A DNA stretch of 12,102 nt from Rhodospirillaceae bacterium (lineage in GTDB: Bacteria; Pseudomonadota; Alphaproteobacteria; JABSOH01): positions 1-12,102 of the forward strand of contig JAHDDM010000017.1 in NCBI GenBank assembly GCA_020629355.1, written 5' to 3'. Position numbers and translations under genes: made by a program. The notes beneath the pieces were generated by a model. The model did not search any database. It saw only the letters and a program-made list of their open reading frames with translations, and was not told the origin of the DNA. Shown here piece by piece: positions 1-7,949 of this stretch. Every line of letters starts with the position of its first letter. Position 1 is the first letter of the stretch.

Positions 1-842
1 TATGCCTGATAGGCATCATAAAGCTTCGAGAACACCGCGCCAGTAGGATAATGCCTGTCTTCGATTTGGGACACCGCCATGATTTTGGCGTAATTTCCAG
101 TACTGATTACCTCGTCTGCATCCAGCAGCTCGGCTTCGGTCACCCGCCCCTCTCGTACTGGAATTCCCAATTCGCGAAGCAATGCCATGCTACGCAAGCG
201 CGTAATTCCGCATAGGAAACTACCATTGTCTGCGGGGGTAATCACCTCGCCATTCTTCACCACCAACAGGTTGGAAGCACTAAATTCGGCGATATTGCCC
301 ATGGCATCCTTTAAGACAGCGTTTTTGAAGCCACGTTTCCGCGCTTCAAGAATCGCAAGGCCAGAATTCGGATACAGACCAGCGGCCTTGGTCTTGGTTG
401 GTGCAGTATGCGGCAATGGTCTGGCATAGTTCGAGATTGCCGCCGTCATGGTGTCTTCCTTTGCGGGCATAGCCATTTCAAAGATGGTCAAGGCAAAGCG
501 TGTACTATCGGCATCCGGGGCAATAAAACCCGTATCTGCCCATAACATGGGGCGAATATACAGTTCTGCATCAGCATCGAAGCGTTGCAGTCCTTGCCAG
601 CATAATTCCAGAACTTCTTGCCAGGAAACGGGCGGGCTGTGGCCAAGGCCACGGCTGGAAGCAATCAATCGCTGGCAATGTAAATCACCATCGGGGATTG
701 CACCGCGAATACCACGAATACCGTCAAACACCGTCGAGGCCACCCAACCACCGCTCGACATGCCGCTGATGATCGGAGTATCGCCATCAACCCATACACC
801 GTTAAAGTAGGTTATGCCTGTAAAAGCACCATATTCACGCAT
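1..842 (-). CDS. class IV (branched-chain type) aminotransferase, 3' end cut by the window
   Basis: Pyridoxal-phosphate transaminase of fold type IV, most like branched-chain amino acid aminotransferase (reversible transfer of amino groups between Leu/Ile/Val and 2-oxoglutarate, cytoplasmic). The visible 280 residues include STVFDGIRGIR (36-46), YIRPMLW (95-101), the presumed Schiff-base lysine K152 in TKAAGLYPNS, the cofactor-loop stretch NIAEFSASNL (183-192), and CGITRLRS plus DEVISTGNYAK near the C-terminus. Family members are about 290-300 residues, so only some 10-20 residues should be missing past base 1. The ATG start is supported by GAGGAG seven to eight bases upstream. It lies 162 bases after ribH on the same strand and could be transcribed with it or from its own promoter. 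D-amino-acid aminotransferase or aminodeoxychorismate lyase share the fold; the YIRP and GLYPNS context favours the branched-chain group. Substrate is inferred. Confidence 0.85.
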   Translation of the reverse strand, partial: MREYGAFTGITYFNGVWVDGDTPIISGMSSGGWVASTVFDGIRGIRGAIPDGDLHCQRLIASSRGLGHSPPVSWQEVLELCWQGLQRFDADAELYIRPMLWADTGFIAPDADSTRFALTIFEMAMPAKEDTMTAAISNYARPLPHTAPTKTKAAGLYPNSGLAILEARKRGFKNAVLKDAMGNIAEFSASNLLVVKNGEVITPADNGSFLCGITRLRSMALLRELGIPVREGRVTEAELLDADEVISTGNYAKIMAVSQIEDRHYPTGAVFSKLYDAYQA

Positions 843-894
843 TTGGACACTCCTCTTTCCCTATCTTTCGCGCATCTAGGGGCAAATCACTCAT
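835..894 (-). CDS. possible 19-codon leader ORF overlapping the aminotransferase start
   Basis: ATG at 894 opens a 19-residue frame (MSDLPLDARKIGKEECPNA) that ends in TGA at 837-835, eight bases inside the aminotransferase gene. A purine-rich GAGGAACGG lies just upstream of its ATG, and the aminotransferase Shine-Dalgarno lies within it, an arrangement that would permit translational coupling. A weak promoter-like pair (TTGAGT, 17 bases, TATTTG on the minus strand) sits further upstream. It has no run of Leu, Ile or Val codons and no recognisable terminator/antiterminator hairpins, so a classical attenuator peptide is not supported. It may be chance. Confidence 0.2.
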   Translation of the reverse strand: MSDLPLDARKIGKEECPNA

Positions 895-1004
895 TTCCGT
901 TCCTCAAATATTGAAATATGTTCTGGTACTCAATTTCGTGCTTTACCCCTATTTGCATCAAAATCTTAGGGAAATGGAAGTATCCAGTAATCATTTTGCT
1001 ATCT

Positions 1005-1424
1005 TTAGGATTTTGTTGAAAAAGCGCGGGCGACGGCACATGCTGCACGAACGGCTTCGCCGCCTTTATTGCCCTGCTTCGGATCAGCGCGGTAAACGGC
1101 TTGCGCCATATTTTCCGTGGTCAAGATACCATTGCCAATAGCCAGACCATAATGCACCGCCAAGTCCATCAATCCCCGCGCGCTTTCATTGCACACCGTC
1201 TCGTAATGGCTGGTTTCGCCGCGTATCACACAGCCTAATGCCACAAAAGCATCAAACTCTCCGCTTTCTGCCCCCCGTGCAATAACAGCAGGGATTTCTA
1301 GCGCACCAGGGACGCGGATAAAGGTATAATGTGCGTCTTCTTGTTTCAGAGCCGCAAGCGCACCGTCTTCGAGCATATCGGCAATTTCTGTATAGAAGCC
1401 TCCGGTAACAATAAGAACACGCAT
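1005..1424 (-). CDS. ribH: 6,7-dimethyl-8-ribityllumazine synthase (139 aa)
   Basis: Condenses 5-amino-6-ribitylaminouracil with 3,4-dihydroxy-2-butanone 4-phosphate to form lumazine, the penultimate step of riboflavin synthesis; family members form pentamers or 60-mer shells in the cytoplasm. Diagnostic motifs are GGFYTEIAD (8-16, the substrate-stacking aromatic region), VPGALEIP (38-45), ALGCVIRGETSHYE (62-75) with the conserved catalytic histidine H73, GILTTE (99-104) and the phosphate-region GNKGGEA (118-124). The start at 1424 was chosen over an in-frame ATG at 1478 because family proteins begin directly with the first beta strand (RVLIV) and the longer form would run deep into ribB. AAAAGG lies at the end of ribB, and the ribB stop is four bases upstream, implying coupled translation. 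At 139 residues it is at the short end of the family. nusB, a frequent downstream partner, is absent. Confidence 0.95.
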   Translation of the reverse strand: MRVLIVTGGFYTEIADMLEDGALAALKQEDAHYTFIRVPGALEIPAVIARGAESGEFDAFVALGCVIRGETSHYETVCNESARGLMDLAVHYGLAIGNGILTTENMAQAVYRADPKQGNKGGEAVRAACAVARAFSTKS

Positions 1425-1428
1425 GAGA

Positions 1429-2094
1429 CTACAGACCTTTTTGCTTGCGGTAATCAACAAGGTCACAGATGCGGCCAATTTTCAGGTCAAAGTCCTGAGC
1501 AAATTTCTCCAACGCATCCATCCGTGCCATTGTGCCATCATCGAGCATGACCTCGCAAATAACACCCGAAGGCCGTAAACCTGCCAAACGCGCAAGATCT
1601 ACCGCCGCTTCGGTATGACCAGGCCGCACGAGTGTACCGCCAGAACGCGCAACCAACGGGAAAATATGCCCTGGTGTTGCAATATCTTCTGGTGTCACAT
1701 GAACATCAGCCGCAACCCGCACCGTTTCGGCACGGTCAAAGGCCGAAATACCCGAAGTCACCCCGCGCCGCGCCTCGATGGAAACAGTAAAATTTGTCGA
1801 ATGCTCCTCAACATGGCGTTTGGGCTGCATGCTCAGTTCCATCTGATCCGCCATTTCCTGCGTCAAGGCCATGCAGATCAGCCCTTTACCATGTGTCGCC
1901 ATAAAATTGATGACCTCTGGAGTAACATATTCCGAAGCCACAACCAGGTCGCCTTCGTTTTCACGATTTTCATCATCCACCAACAGCACGATATGCCCTG
2001 CCTGCAATTCTGCAATCAGGGTCTCAACATCCGCGATGGCAAAATCAGCAACAGGTTGTACAACAGGTTGCTCTACGGCAAAAACTTTAGTCAT
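1429..2094 (-). CDS. ribB: 3,4-dihydroxy-2-butanone 4-phosphate synthase (221 aa)
   Basis: Converts ribulose 5-phosphate to formate and 3,4-dihydroxy-2-butanone 4-phosphate, the four-carbon unit used by RibH. The family signature is complete: [12 protein letters not shown] (39-50, acidic metal-binding residues), [11 protein letters not shown] (111-121), TPGHIFPL (140-147) and RPGHTEA (157-163). The protein stops after [15 protein letters not shown], a stretch that in fused RibBA proteins leads into GTP cyclohydrolase II; no such domain follows, since ribH begins four bases after the stop. It is therefore a stand-alone RibB, and GTP cyclohydrolase II must be encoded elsewhere. The start at 2094 is favoured over an in-frame ATG at 2109: AAGGA sits five bases ahead of it inside ribE, and the genes overlap by eight bases (ATGACTAA). 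The upstream ATG has no Shine-Dalgarno. Confidence 0.95.
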   Translation of the reverse strand: MTKVFAVEQPVVQPVADFAIADVETLIAELQAGHIVLLVDDENRENEGDLVVASEYVTPEVINFMATHGKGLICMALTQEMADQMELSMQPKRHVEEHSTNFTVSIEARRGVTSGISAFDRAETVRVAADVHVTPEDIATPGHIFPLVARSGGTLVRPGHTEAAVDLARLAGLRPSGVICEVMLDDGTMARMDALEKFAQDFDLKIGRICDLVDYRKQKGL

Positions 2095-2716
2095 GTTTTT
2101 CCTTAACATTTATCATATTCCACCGCGCTATATAGCGCGCCAGAATATCAACTTCAATATGTACCGAAGCCCCTTCGCTTCGCTCAACGAAACTTGTTTG
2201 CGCACGGGTATGCGGAATCATGTTAAAGGCAAAGCCCTCAGATGTAACCTCAGTAACCGTTAGGGAGCAACCATCCACCGCAACCGAACCTCTATCCGCA
2301 ATATAGACCATAAGTTCAGCAGGGCAAGCAATAAACCACCGCATATGCCCATCGCCAACAGTAGTAATGGTTCGAACAGTACCCACACCATCAACGTGAC
2401 CACTGACCCAATGTCCGCCAAGAGCATCCCCAACACGCAAAGCTGCCTCAAGATTGATCGCCTCGCCTACCTGCCAATCGCCCAAATTCGTTACGGACAA
2501 GGTTTCTGGCGAGGCATCAACCGTAAAAATCCAACCATCATCCCCTGAGCGAACCTCGGCAGAAACAGTAAGACAGACCCCGCTACAGGCCACGGATGCA
2601 CCAATAGCCAGATCAGCTTTGGGCAAACGAGTGGCGATATCAAAGCTAAAGCCACCTTCAGCATTACCTCGTATCGCGTAAAGACGACCAATATCGGTGA
2701 TGATCCCTGTAAACAC
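2087..2716 (-). CDS. ribE: riboflavin synthase, alpha chain (209 aa)
   Basis: Dismutates two molecules of 6,7-dimethyl-8-ribityllumazine to riboflavin and 5-amino-6-ribitylaminouracil, the final step of the pathway; family enzymes are trimers. It has the two pseudo-repeated lumazine-binding barrels. The N-terminal one opens with FTGIITDIG and holds ACSGVCLTV (43-51); the second contains [11 protein letters not shown] and, later, VDGCSLTV. Length is normal for the family. The start codon is GTG: its first base is the last base of the upstream Hpt-like gene's TAG stop (TAGTG), and no strong Shine-Dalgarno precedes it, so translation probably depends on coupling to the upstream gene. Its end overlaps ribB by eight bases. 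No RFN/FMN riboswitch is visible ahead of it. The symbol follows the ribE = riboflavin synthase convention (ribC in E. coli). Confidence 0.95.
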   Translation of the reverse strand: MFTGIITDIGRLYAIRGNAEGGFSFDIATRLPKADLAIGASVACSGVCLTVSAEVRSGDDGWIFTVDASPETLSVTNLGDWQVGEAINLEAALRVGDALGGHWVSGHVDGVGTVRTITTVGDGHMRWFIACPAELMVYIADRGSVAVDGCSLTVTEVTSEGFAFNMIPHTRAQTSFVERSEGASVHIEVDILARYIARWNMINVKEKHD

Positions 2717-3174
2717 TATTTGCTGATTAGGCTCGTCACCATAAGCCCCATATTTTCAATAAGTATCTTAAAGTTCTCAGGTCCTTCGCCTTTAATCTTT
2801 TGAGCCTGCACCACCTTCAACGAATTGATGAAGGTCACCACAACGTCTTTCCGTGGCGAAACATCTGGTGGTAAGTTATCAATATAGCGGCAAAAATGCC
2901 CCCCAATAGTCGTCACCAGAGGGTAATCAAACATTGCGCCCTGTCCGCGAAGATTATGGATACGGTCAAAAATAGGCCGCATATTTTCCTGGGACGGGTC
3001 TTCCAGATAGACTGCAAGCATTGCCTGAATGTCTTTAAGGTCTTTTGCCAGATATTGCACAAAGCGTGAAGTCTTCTTCGCAACCGCTCTATCGGCATCG
3101 CGCTGAATTTCAGAGAAAGACTTCCCGCCAGAGGCCGGAATCCTCAAAGTGGCGGGTTCAAATTCTTCAGCCAA
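2716..3174 (-). CDS. small Hpt-like (histidine phosphotransfer) protein, 152 aa
   Basis: Mostly helical soluble protein with no signal peptide or membrane segment. Residues 70-90 read DRIHNLRGQGAMFDYPLVTTI, close to the Hpt signature in which a phospho-accepting histidine sits in H-x-L-(K/R)-G; H73 is the candidate. A histidine-phosphotransfer role is supported by the neighbouring receiver gene 53 bases upstream but is inference: no kinase domain is present and the match rests on one helix. The start codon is TTG at 3174, chosen because a perfect AAGGAGG lies seven bases upstream and no ATG or GTG in frame is better placed. The stop overlaps the ribE start by one base, placing the gene at the head of the riboflavin genes. 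A structural four-helix protein that has lost phosphotransfer activity is the main alternative. Confidence 0.75.
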   Translation of the reverse strand: MAEEFEPATLRIPASGGKSFSEIQRDADRAVAKKTSRFVQYLAKDLKDIQAMLAVYLEDPSQENMRPIFDRIHNLRGQGAMFDYPLVTTIGGHFCRYIDNLPPDVSPRKDVVVTFINSLKVVQAQKIKGEGPENFKILIENMGLMVTSLISK

Positions 3175-3227
3175 AATTTGCCCTCCTTAAAGTGTACAGA
3201 AAAAAGACATGAACCGACTTCGCACGA

Positions 3228-3722
3228 CTACTTCGCGCGACGATCCTGAAAATCCAGTTCAACCTGACGGCGGCGGCGATCAGGGCCGAAATAGGTGCGC
3301 GACATATAGAACTTACGCGGATTCTCGATCAATTTCACCAGACGGGCATGAAGATTTTTCGCCGAAATAGGCTTGACGATAAATTCATTGATACCCAAGT
3401 CCCGCGCCAGATGAATCCGTTTGATTTCCGTATAGCCCGTGACCAGAATAATCGGAATGGTGCGGAATGGGTGCTTGGGATTTTGGCGCACTGCACGCAA
3501 GAAGTCCTCGCAAGTATCATGCGCCATTTCCCAATCAATAAAAACAATGTCGGGGTTGGCCTGCTCAAGCTTCTCCAGCGCGGCCTCTGCGGAGTCTGCT
3601 GAGGTAACACGTTTCACACCAAATGCGCCAAGAACATCCGTGAAGACTTCCAGAAAAAAATCCGAATCATCTACGCACATTGCTGATAATGCACTGAAGT
3701 CATAACGTTTAATCACTGCCAT
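3228..3722 (-). CDS. stand-alone CheY-like response regulator (164 aa)
   Basis: Single receiver domain (about residues 12-132). Conserved residues are the acidic pair D18/D19, the phospho-acceptor D63 in IVFIDWEM, T95 in LVTGYT and K117 in FIVKPIS, so phosphorylation should be possible. No DNA-binding or enzymatic output domain follows. Instead there is a tail of about 30 residues ending RTYFGPDRRRRQVELDFQDRRAK-like, rich in arginine; the YFGPDRRRR element recurs in alphaproteobacterial single-domain regulators as I remember them. It probably acts by protein contact or exchanges phosphoryl groups with the Hpt-like protein encoded immediately downstream. The ATG start at 3722 has AAGGA about ten bases upstream. 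The 114-bp gap before it (3723-3836) could hold the operon promoter, but I see no convincing hexamers. Confidence 0.92.
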   Translation of the reverse strand: MAVIKRYDFSALSAMCVDDSDFFLEVFTDVLGAFGVKRVTSADSAEAALEKLEQANPDIVFIDWEMAHDTCEDFLRAVRQNPKHPFRTIPIILVTGYTEIKRIHLARDLGINEFIVKPISAKNLHARLVKLIENPRKFYMSRTYFGPDRRRRQVELDFQDRRAK

Positions 3723-3836
3723 AATTTTTATATCCTTAAGTAAGCTTTGTAAAACTCTGCCTATCTCAGAAAGTTCTACAAGATTCCTGCTCAGACTACC
3801 ATAATATTTTCACACGGCTTGCGTCTGTGACCTGTA

Positions 3837-6800
3837 TCACCCTTTCGATTTGAGCAAGGCAAGCTCACGATGCGAAGCAATAATCCGCTTGCGGGCGCGG
3901 TAGGCTTCGCGCTTTTGACGGATTGCGGCAGTGGGTTCAGGGTGCATATCAAGATGGCTAATCGCCTGAGTAAAGTGCTGCTCAGCCTGATCAATATTCT
4001 TCAGCTTCAGATACAGTTCAGCCAAATTACCCAACAAAGTCGCTGCGCTATGATCCATTTTCTGATGCGCTTTGCGTAACGCTACAGCACGGTTAAATAT
4101 CGCCAGCGCCATATTGCTATCACCATCACGCACCTGCATAACCCCATACATTTCCAGAGGCTGGATCATATAGTGCCCCAATTCGTTCGCCACTGATTCT
4201 GGCAGCTTCGCGATTGTGGTGACAATTTCCTCAGCTTCAGTTTTCATTTTCAGGCTACGGTACAAAGCCAGCAGACGAAGCTGAATCCGCACGGCAGCCA
4301 TACTGTCCTTTTCTTCCAAGGCCGCATGAGCAGCATTTTTCCAATAGAGAACCGCTTTAGGCCAGTTCTTCTCAGCCTCGAAAATGGGTGCAAGGAACTG
4401 TGTCGTGTATCGGCGAATACGCACACTAGGAGCATCCTGTTCAAAGCGTTGGAAAATCGCCTTCGCACCTTTGGCTTCCTTGAGGAGGCCAAGAGCCTGT
4501 AAAAGCTGCTTTTCTGAGAGCTTCAGGCAAGACCGCCAAGTCGCATCCTGTTTCAGCGCGCCCATCATAATCGCTTCAAGGCGCGCCTTGTCCTGCTTCT
4601 CAATCGCGGTGGACAGGGCATAGTCGTAATACTGCTGAGTATATTCGGCAATATGTCCAAAATCGTCCTTGATCTGCTGCATCAATTTCGGGTGGGAAAC
4701 CACACCTTCCGCAATGCTAATCTGTGGAATCAACGCCTCAATCTGTGCATCCAGCGCCGCCATTTCCGTTGAGCCTTTTTGCTCCATCAAGCGAAGCTGC
4801 ATCAGAACGTCAATAGAATCAAACAGACGCTCGTCTTCAGTGAGCATCAAGGACAACCCGTTCAGTGCCTTCTTGCGCTCGCTACTGCTGCCACTGCGCG
4901 ACAGCTCACGATGAATATCGATCCTCTGCTCCGTGGTTAAAAGATTACCGCCCAAGTCCAGCAATTCTTGCAGAACACTATTGGGCTGATCACTGATCTG
5001 CGATAGTTCCGATAGTCTTTCCACAGCACGTTCCGTTTCACCCGCCGCAATATGCGCATCAACACGCTCGCGAAGTAATCCCGCTTTTTCAGCAGCATCC
5101 ATCGAATATTCAATAAGCTTATCCATCGCCTCAAGTTTGGCATGACCATAGTCGGTCTCCCCGCCCTCTGCGCTACGATAACGCAGCAACAGTTGCCGCC
5201 AAATATCACCCTGATCAGTACTCAAAGGCAACATGGCTTTCAGGTAGCCTATTTCGCGTTCAATATCTCCTGCACATTCGACTAAACCTTCCAGCCCGAT
5301 AAGCTGGTGTTCTATATCTCCAGCGGTTGCAGCATATTTGCGCAACTGCTCGAACCATTTGCTCCGCCGCGCACCTGTACAGGTCTCAACATGGCGCGCA
5401 ATCCGCTCTAGCGGATGGTTGACTAAAGGCAATAGAATCTCAAAGGCTTCATCCATTGCTTCCTGCTCGTCACTGGCAGCAAAGTGCGCAATGGCTTCGT
5501 TCAAGGTAGCAATCTGTTGCGAGGAACCCGCTTGCAAGACCTGTAGCGCCATAAGCGCATTGCCCAAGGCCGCCTGATTCTGCGTGCTGCGATAGTGCGC
5601 AATAAGCAAATGCAGATGTGCGGGATTTTCAGGGTCCAGGCGGCGAAGACGTTCAAGGGCGATAAAGCGCTCTGGAGATTGCTCCTCCACCTGCCCCATC
5701 AGTTCATAGCACAGTTCTGTCTCACGGGCGGCTTCCAGAGCATTCTCTGGCATATCAAGCAGCTTCGTGATCACCGCAATCCGCTCTGGCGTCACCGTGA
5801 GCAGAGCCTCGAATCGTCCAGTTGCGGCACGGTACTCCCCCGCTGCAATATGGTACTCGATCCGTTCCTCAAGCAAGTCTCGCTGCGCCTCGTTATCGGC
5901 TAATAGAACATCTAACGCATCGGTCAACAAGCCACTATTGCCATGCTTTCGCGCCAAATGCGCAATCCGCAACCAACGATCCACTGGCTGCTCCCCATAC
6001 GCCCTGAGGCGCGCAAGATTCGTCAGCTCAGACAGTTCATCACCATCTTTAATGGCATGACGCAACAGCGCCTCGGCGGCGCGTTTCATCATCAAGGCCG
6101 CATCAGCAGCCTCGGACCATTCGTACAGAATACCGTACCAATATTTCTGCCGCGCGCCGGTGCAAGAACCTGCCCGTGTAGAAATCCGCTCAAGAGCATC
6201 ATCGCTGTCTTTCAACAACCGCAAGACGACTTCGTCCGCCGCCGCAAAATCGCCAGCAGCCTCGTACAGTTCGATCAGCTCGCTTAGGGTCTCGTAGCGC
6301 ACTGTTGTGCTGTCCGTGACCAAAGACAGGGTCTGCAAGGTTTTGATCAGAGCCGGCGAGTCCTCTACCTCGCGTTGACAGGCCGCCATAGCCAACAGAA
6401 CATCACTATCCTCCGCGTCTCTGTCATGCAGACGGAACAGGGTCTCCAGCAGCACCTTCCGCGCGCCAGCCTCTTCAGCAGTATGCCACAGACGGCGCAA
6501 GGTATTATCCACCCCGTCATGATCTTCGCGCCGCTCATACAGAGCCAAAAGCTGCTGTAATGGCTTGATGCGCGGCATCCCCTCGACGACATTGCACAGG
6601 CGAATCAACAAAGCCAGACGCTCATCATCATCACCACGATGCTTCGCCAGCTTCACGCTCTGCTCCAGCAGATGCGAATCGTCTCTGAATATATTCAATT
6701 CCAGCAGATTCTCTAGCAGCCAACGCCGATTGTCATGGTCACGAATCTGCTCTGCAAAGCTATAGAAACGCGGCAGTACCTTCGTCTGCTCTGACGAGGA

Positions 6801-7883
6801 AATCCGTCCGCAAAGCTGCCTCAGCAAAGTCGGAACCGCCTGATTGTCGTTGCTTTGATGCGCCAGATCAATCAAACGCACCAAAGAAAGCTGCTGCATC
6901 TCGACATCATCGCTGATCCCGATTAGCGTTTGGTACTCTTCTCGGGCCTTGGCAAGGTCTCCAGCACGTTCAGCAATACGCGCCAGGTCATAACGCATCG
7001 AAGGATTATCCAATGCTGGTCGCCCAAGCTCGTCCAACATACGCACACTGCCCGCAAAGTCTTCACGCTGTTCCGCCTGCAAGGCCTCGGCATAACGCAA
7101 AAGTATATTGATATTTGCCGCACTCGAACGAGTCTCAGCCAAGGCATCGGCAAAGTCATCCTCGTTGCCATGCACCGCAACACGGAACTGATTCATCGGG
7201 AAATGCAATGGCAGTTCCTCGGCAAAGTCCGCAAAACCCTGCAAAGGTGTCTGCTGCAATAGCGGCAGATTCAGCACATCCGAAACATTGTAATTGATAT
7301 CGCCATGCCTGATCTCCCTGTAATCAGTATTACGCACACCTTTACTGATACTTTCCGCTTCGGACAGATCGTGGTCTTCTGCTGCTAAAACAGGCGTTTC
7401 TGGCACAATTTCCGTGACAGGCCGTGCGACTTCTTCCTGTCCTGCCTCCTGTGCGCCAGCCTCTTTGACATCAGGGTCTTTTGCGCCCGGCTTGAACATA
7501 CTCAACAATGCGCCAATGCCCGAATCTCTGGTTTCACCCGCTTCCGAAGCTTCAGATATGGGGTCACCAGATAGGGAATCGTCGACTTTTTCCGTCGAGT
7601 CCAACGGGGTAATATCCTCAAGAAGCTGCTGAAAATCCGTTTCATCAAGGGTTGCATCCAAAACTTCAGCAGACAGAACATCTTCTGCCAACAGCGACGA
7701 CAAGGCCTCGGGTTCACCCTCAGGAGAATCACCAACCGCTTCCGCAACCGCGCGTAAAACAGCGCTATCCTCAGGATCATCCTGCGCTACCGTCTCTGGC
7801 TGCTCTTGCCTGATCTGCCGCGCTATCTCGTCAACAACCCTGTTCACCTCAGCTAAGTCGTCTTCGTCCTTGTCCGTACCCAT
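3837..7883 (-). CDS. giant cytoplasmic TPR / alpha-solenoid protein (1348 aa), internally duplicated
   Basis: Function not recognised. There is no signal peptide or membrane segment, so it is probably cytoplasmic. Residues 1-185 are acidic and low in complexity (many Asp, Glu, Ala, Ser), likely disordered. From about 190 a conserved-looking segment (HGDINYNVSDVLNLPLLQQ) leads into some 1100 residues of helical hairpins of TPR/SEL1-like character, for example GDLAKAREEY and the classic TPR pair at 1253-1311 (MALAIFNRAVALRK, LLGNLAELYLKLKNIDQAEQHFTQAI). Two long units repeat: CTGAR occurs at 574 and 835 and HIAAGE at 678 and 944, with similar flanks. The C-terminus is basic (REAYRARKRI). Such proteins usually act as protein-binding scaffolds. 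The ATG start has AGGGGA eight bases upstream. It is transcribed away from clpX and precedes the response-regulator operon by 114 bp. Confidence 0.9.
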   Translation of the reverse strand: MGTDKDEDDLAEVNRVVDEIARQIRQEQPETVAQDDPEDSAVLRAVAEAVGDSPEGEPEALSSLLAEDVLSAEVLDATLDETDFQQLLEDITPLDSTEKVDDSLSGDPISEASEAGETRDSGIGALLSMFKPGAKDPDVKEAGAQEAGQEEVARPVTEIVPETPVLAAEDHDLSEAESISKGVRNTDYREIRHGDINYNVSDVLNLPLLQQTPLQGFADFAEELPLHFPMNQFRVAVHGNEDDFADALAETRSSAANINILLRYAEALQAEQREDFAGSVRMLDELGRPALDNPSMRYDLARIAERAGDLAKAREEYQTLIGISDDVEMQQLSLVRLIDLAHQSNDNQAVPTLLRQLCGRISSSEQTKVLPRFYSFAEQIRDHDNRRWLLENLLELNIFRDDSHLLEQSVKLAKHRGDDDERLALLIRLCNVVEGMPRIKPLQQLLALYERREDHDGVDNTLRRLWHTAEEAGARKVLLETLFRLHDRDAEDSDVLLAMAACQREVEDSPALIKTLQTLSLVTDSTTVRYETLSELIELYEAAGDFAAADEVVLRLLKDSDDALERISTRAGSCTGARQKYWYGILYEWSEAADAALMMKRAAEALLRHAIKDGDELSELTNLARLRAYGEQPVDRWLRIAHLARKHGNSGLLTDALDVLLADNEAQRDLLEERIEYHIAAGEYRAATGRFEALLTVTPERIAVITKLLDMPENALEAARETELCYELMGQVEEQSPERFIALERLRRLDPENPAHLHLLIAHYRSTQNQAALGNALMALQVLQAGSSQQIATLNEAIAHFAASDEQEAMDEAFEILLPLVNHPLERIARHVETCTGARRSKWFEQLRKYAATAGDIEHQLIGLEGLVECAGDIEREIGYLKAMLPLSTDQGDIWRQLLLRYRSAEGGETDYGHAKLEAMDKLIEYSMDAAEKAGLLRERVDAHIAAGETERAVERLSELSQISDQPNSVLQELLDLGGNLLTTEQRIDIHRELSRSGSSSERKKALNGLSLMLTEDERLFDSIDVLMQLRLMEQKGSTEMAALDAQIEALIPQISIAEGVVSHPKLMQQIKDDFGHIAEYTQQYYDYALSTAIEKQDKARLEAIMMGALKQDATWRSCLKLSEKQLLQALGLLKEAKGAKAIFQRFEQDAPSVRIRRYTTQFLAPIFEAEKNWPKAVLYWKNAAHAALEEKDSMAAVRIQLRLLALYRSLKMKTEAEEIVTTIAKLPESVANELGHYMIQPLEMYGVMQVRDGDSNMALAIFNRAVALRKAHQKMDHSAATLLGNLAELYLKLKNIDQAEQHFTQAISHLDMHPEPTAAIRQKREAYRARKRIIASHRELALLKSKG
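4776..6339 (-). repeat. two tandem ~261-residue protein-level repeats inside the giant TPR gene (approximate limits)
   Basis: Unit A covers roughly residues 515-775 and unit B about 776-1036; limits are estimated by eye. The anchors align in order: LERISTRAGSCTGARQKYW with LERIARHVETCTGARRSKW (cysteines 574 and 835, offset 261), then LLEERIEYHIAAGEYRA with LLRERVDAHIAAGETERA (histidines 678 and 944, offset 266, so about five residues of insertion). The nucleotide copies have diverged strongly, so this is an old duplication, not a recent DNA repeat. Confidence 0.7.
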
Positions 7884-7949
7884 CTTTAATGTCCCCTAAA
7901 TCACAATTCGCTCATCACGCCTTCATTCACTAGCAACCTTACAAGCAAC

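Noticed and set aside
187..810. Plus-strand open frames opposite the aminotransferase
   Set aside because: Both are shadows of the conserved class IV aminotransferase, which explains the region on the minus strand.
1425..1478. N-terminal extension of RibH from the ATG at 1478
   Set aside because: It would overlap the ribB 3' end by 50 bases and add residues not found in the family; the ATG at 1424 fits better.
1615..2106. Plus-strand open frame of 163 codons opposite ribB
   Set aside because: It lies entirely antisense to a gene with a complete DHBP synthase signature, has no ribosome-binding site and resembles nothing.
3181..3215. T-rich stretch between the regulator and Hpt-like genes as a terminator
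   Set aside because: A T-run is present on the minus strand but no stable GC-rich hairpin precedes it, and the next gene has a strong ribosome-binding site.
2717..3227. FMN riboswitch ahead of ribE
   Set aside because: The region is coding up to the ribE start and none of the conserved RFN-element strings are visible.
3790..3836. Possible terminator after the giant TPR gene (TCACA...TGTGA stem)
   Set aside because: Only five base pairs with an 11-base loop and no uninterrupted U-run follows.
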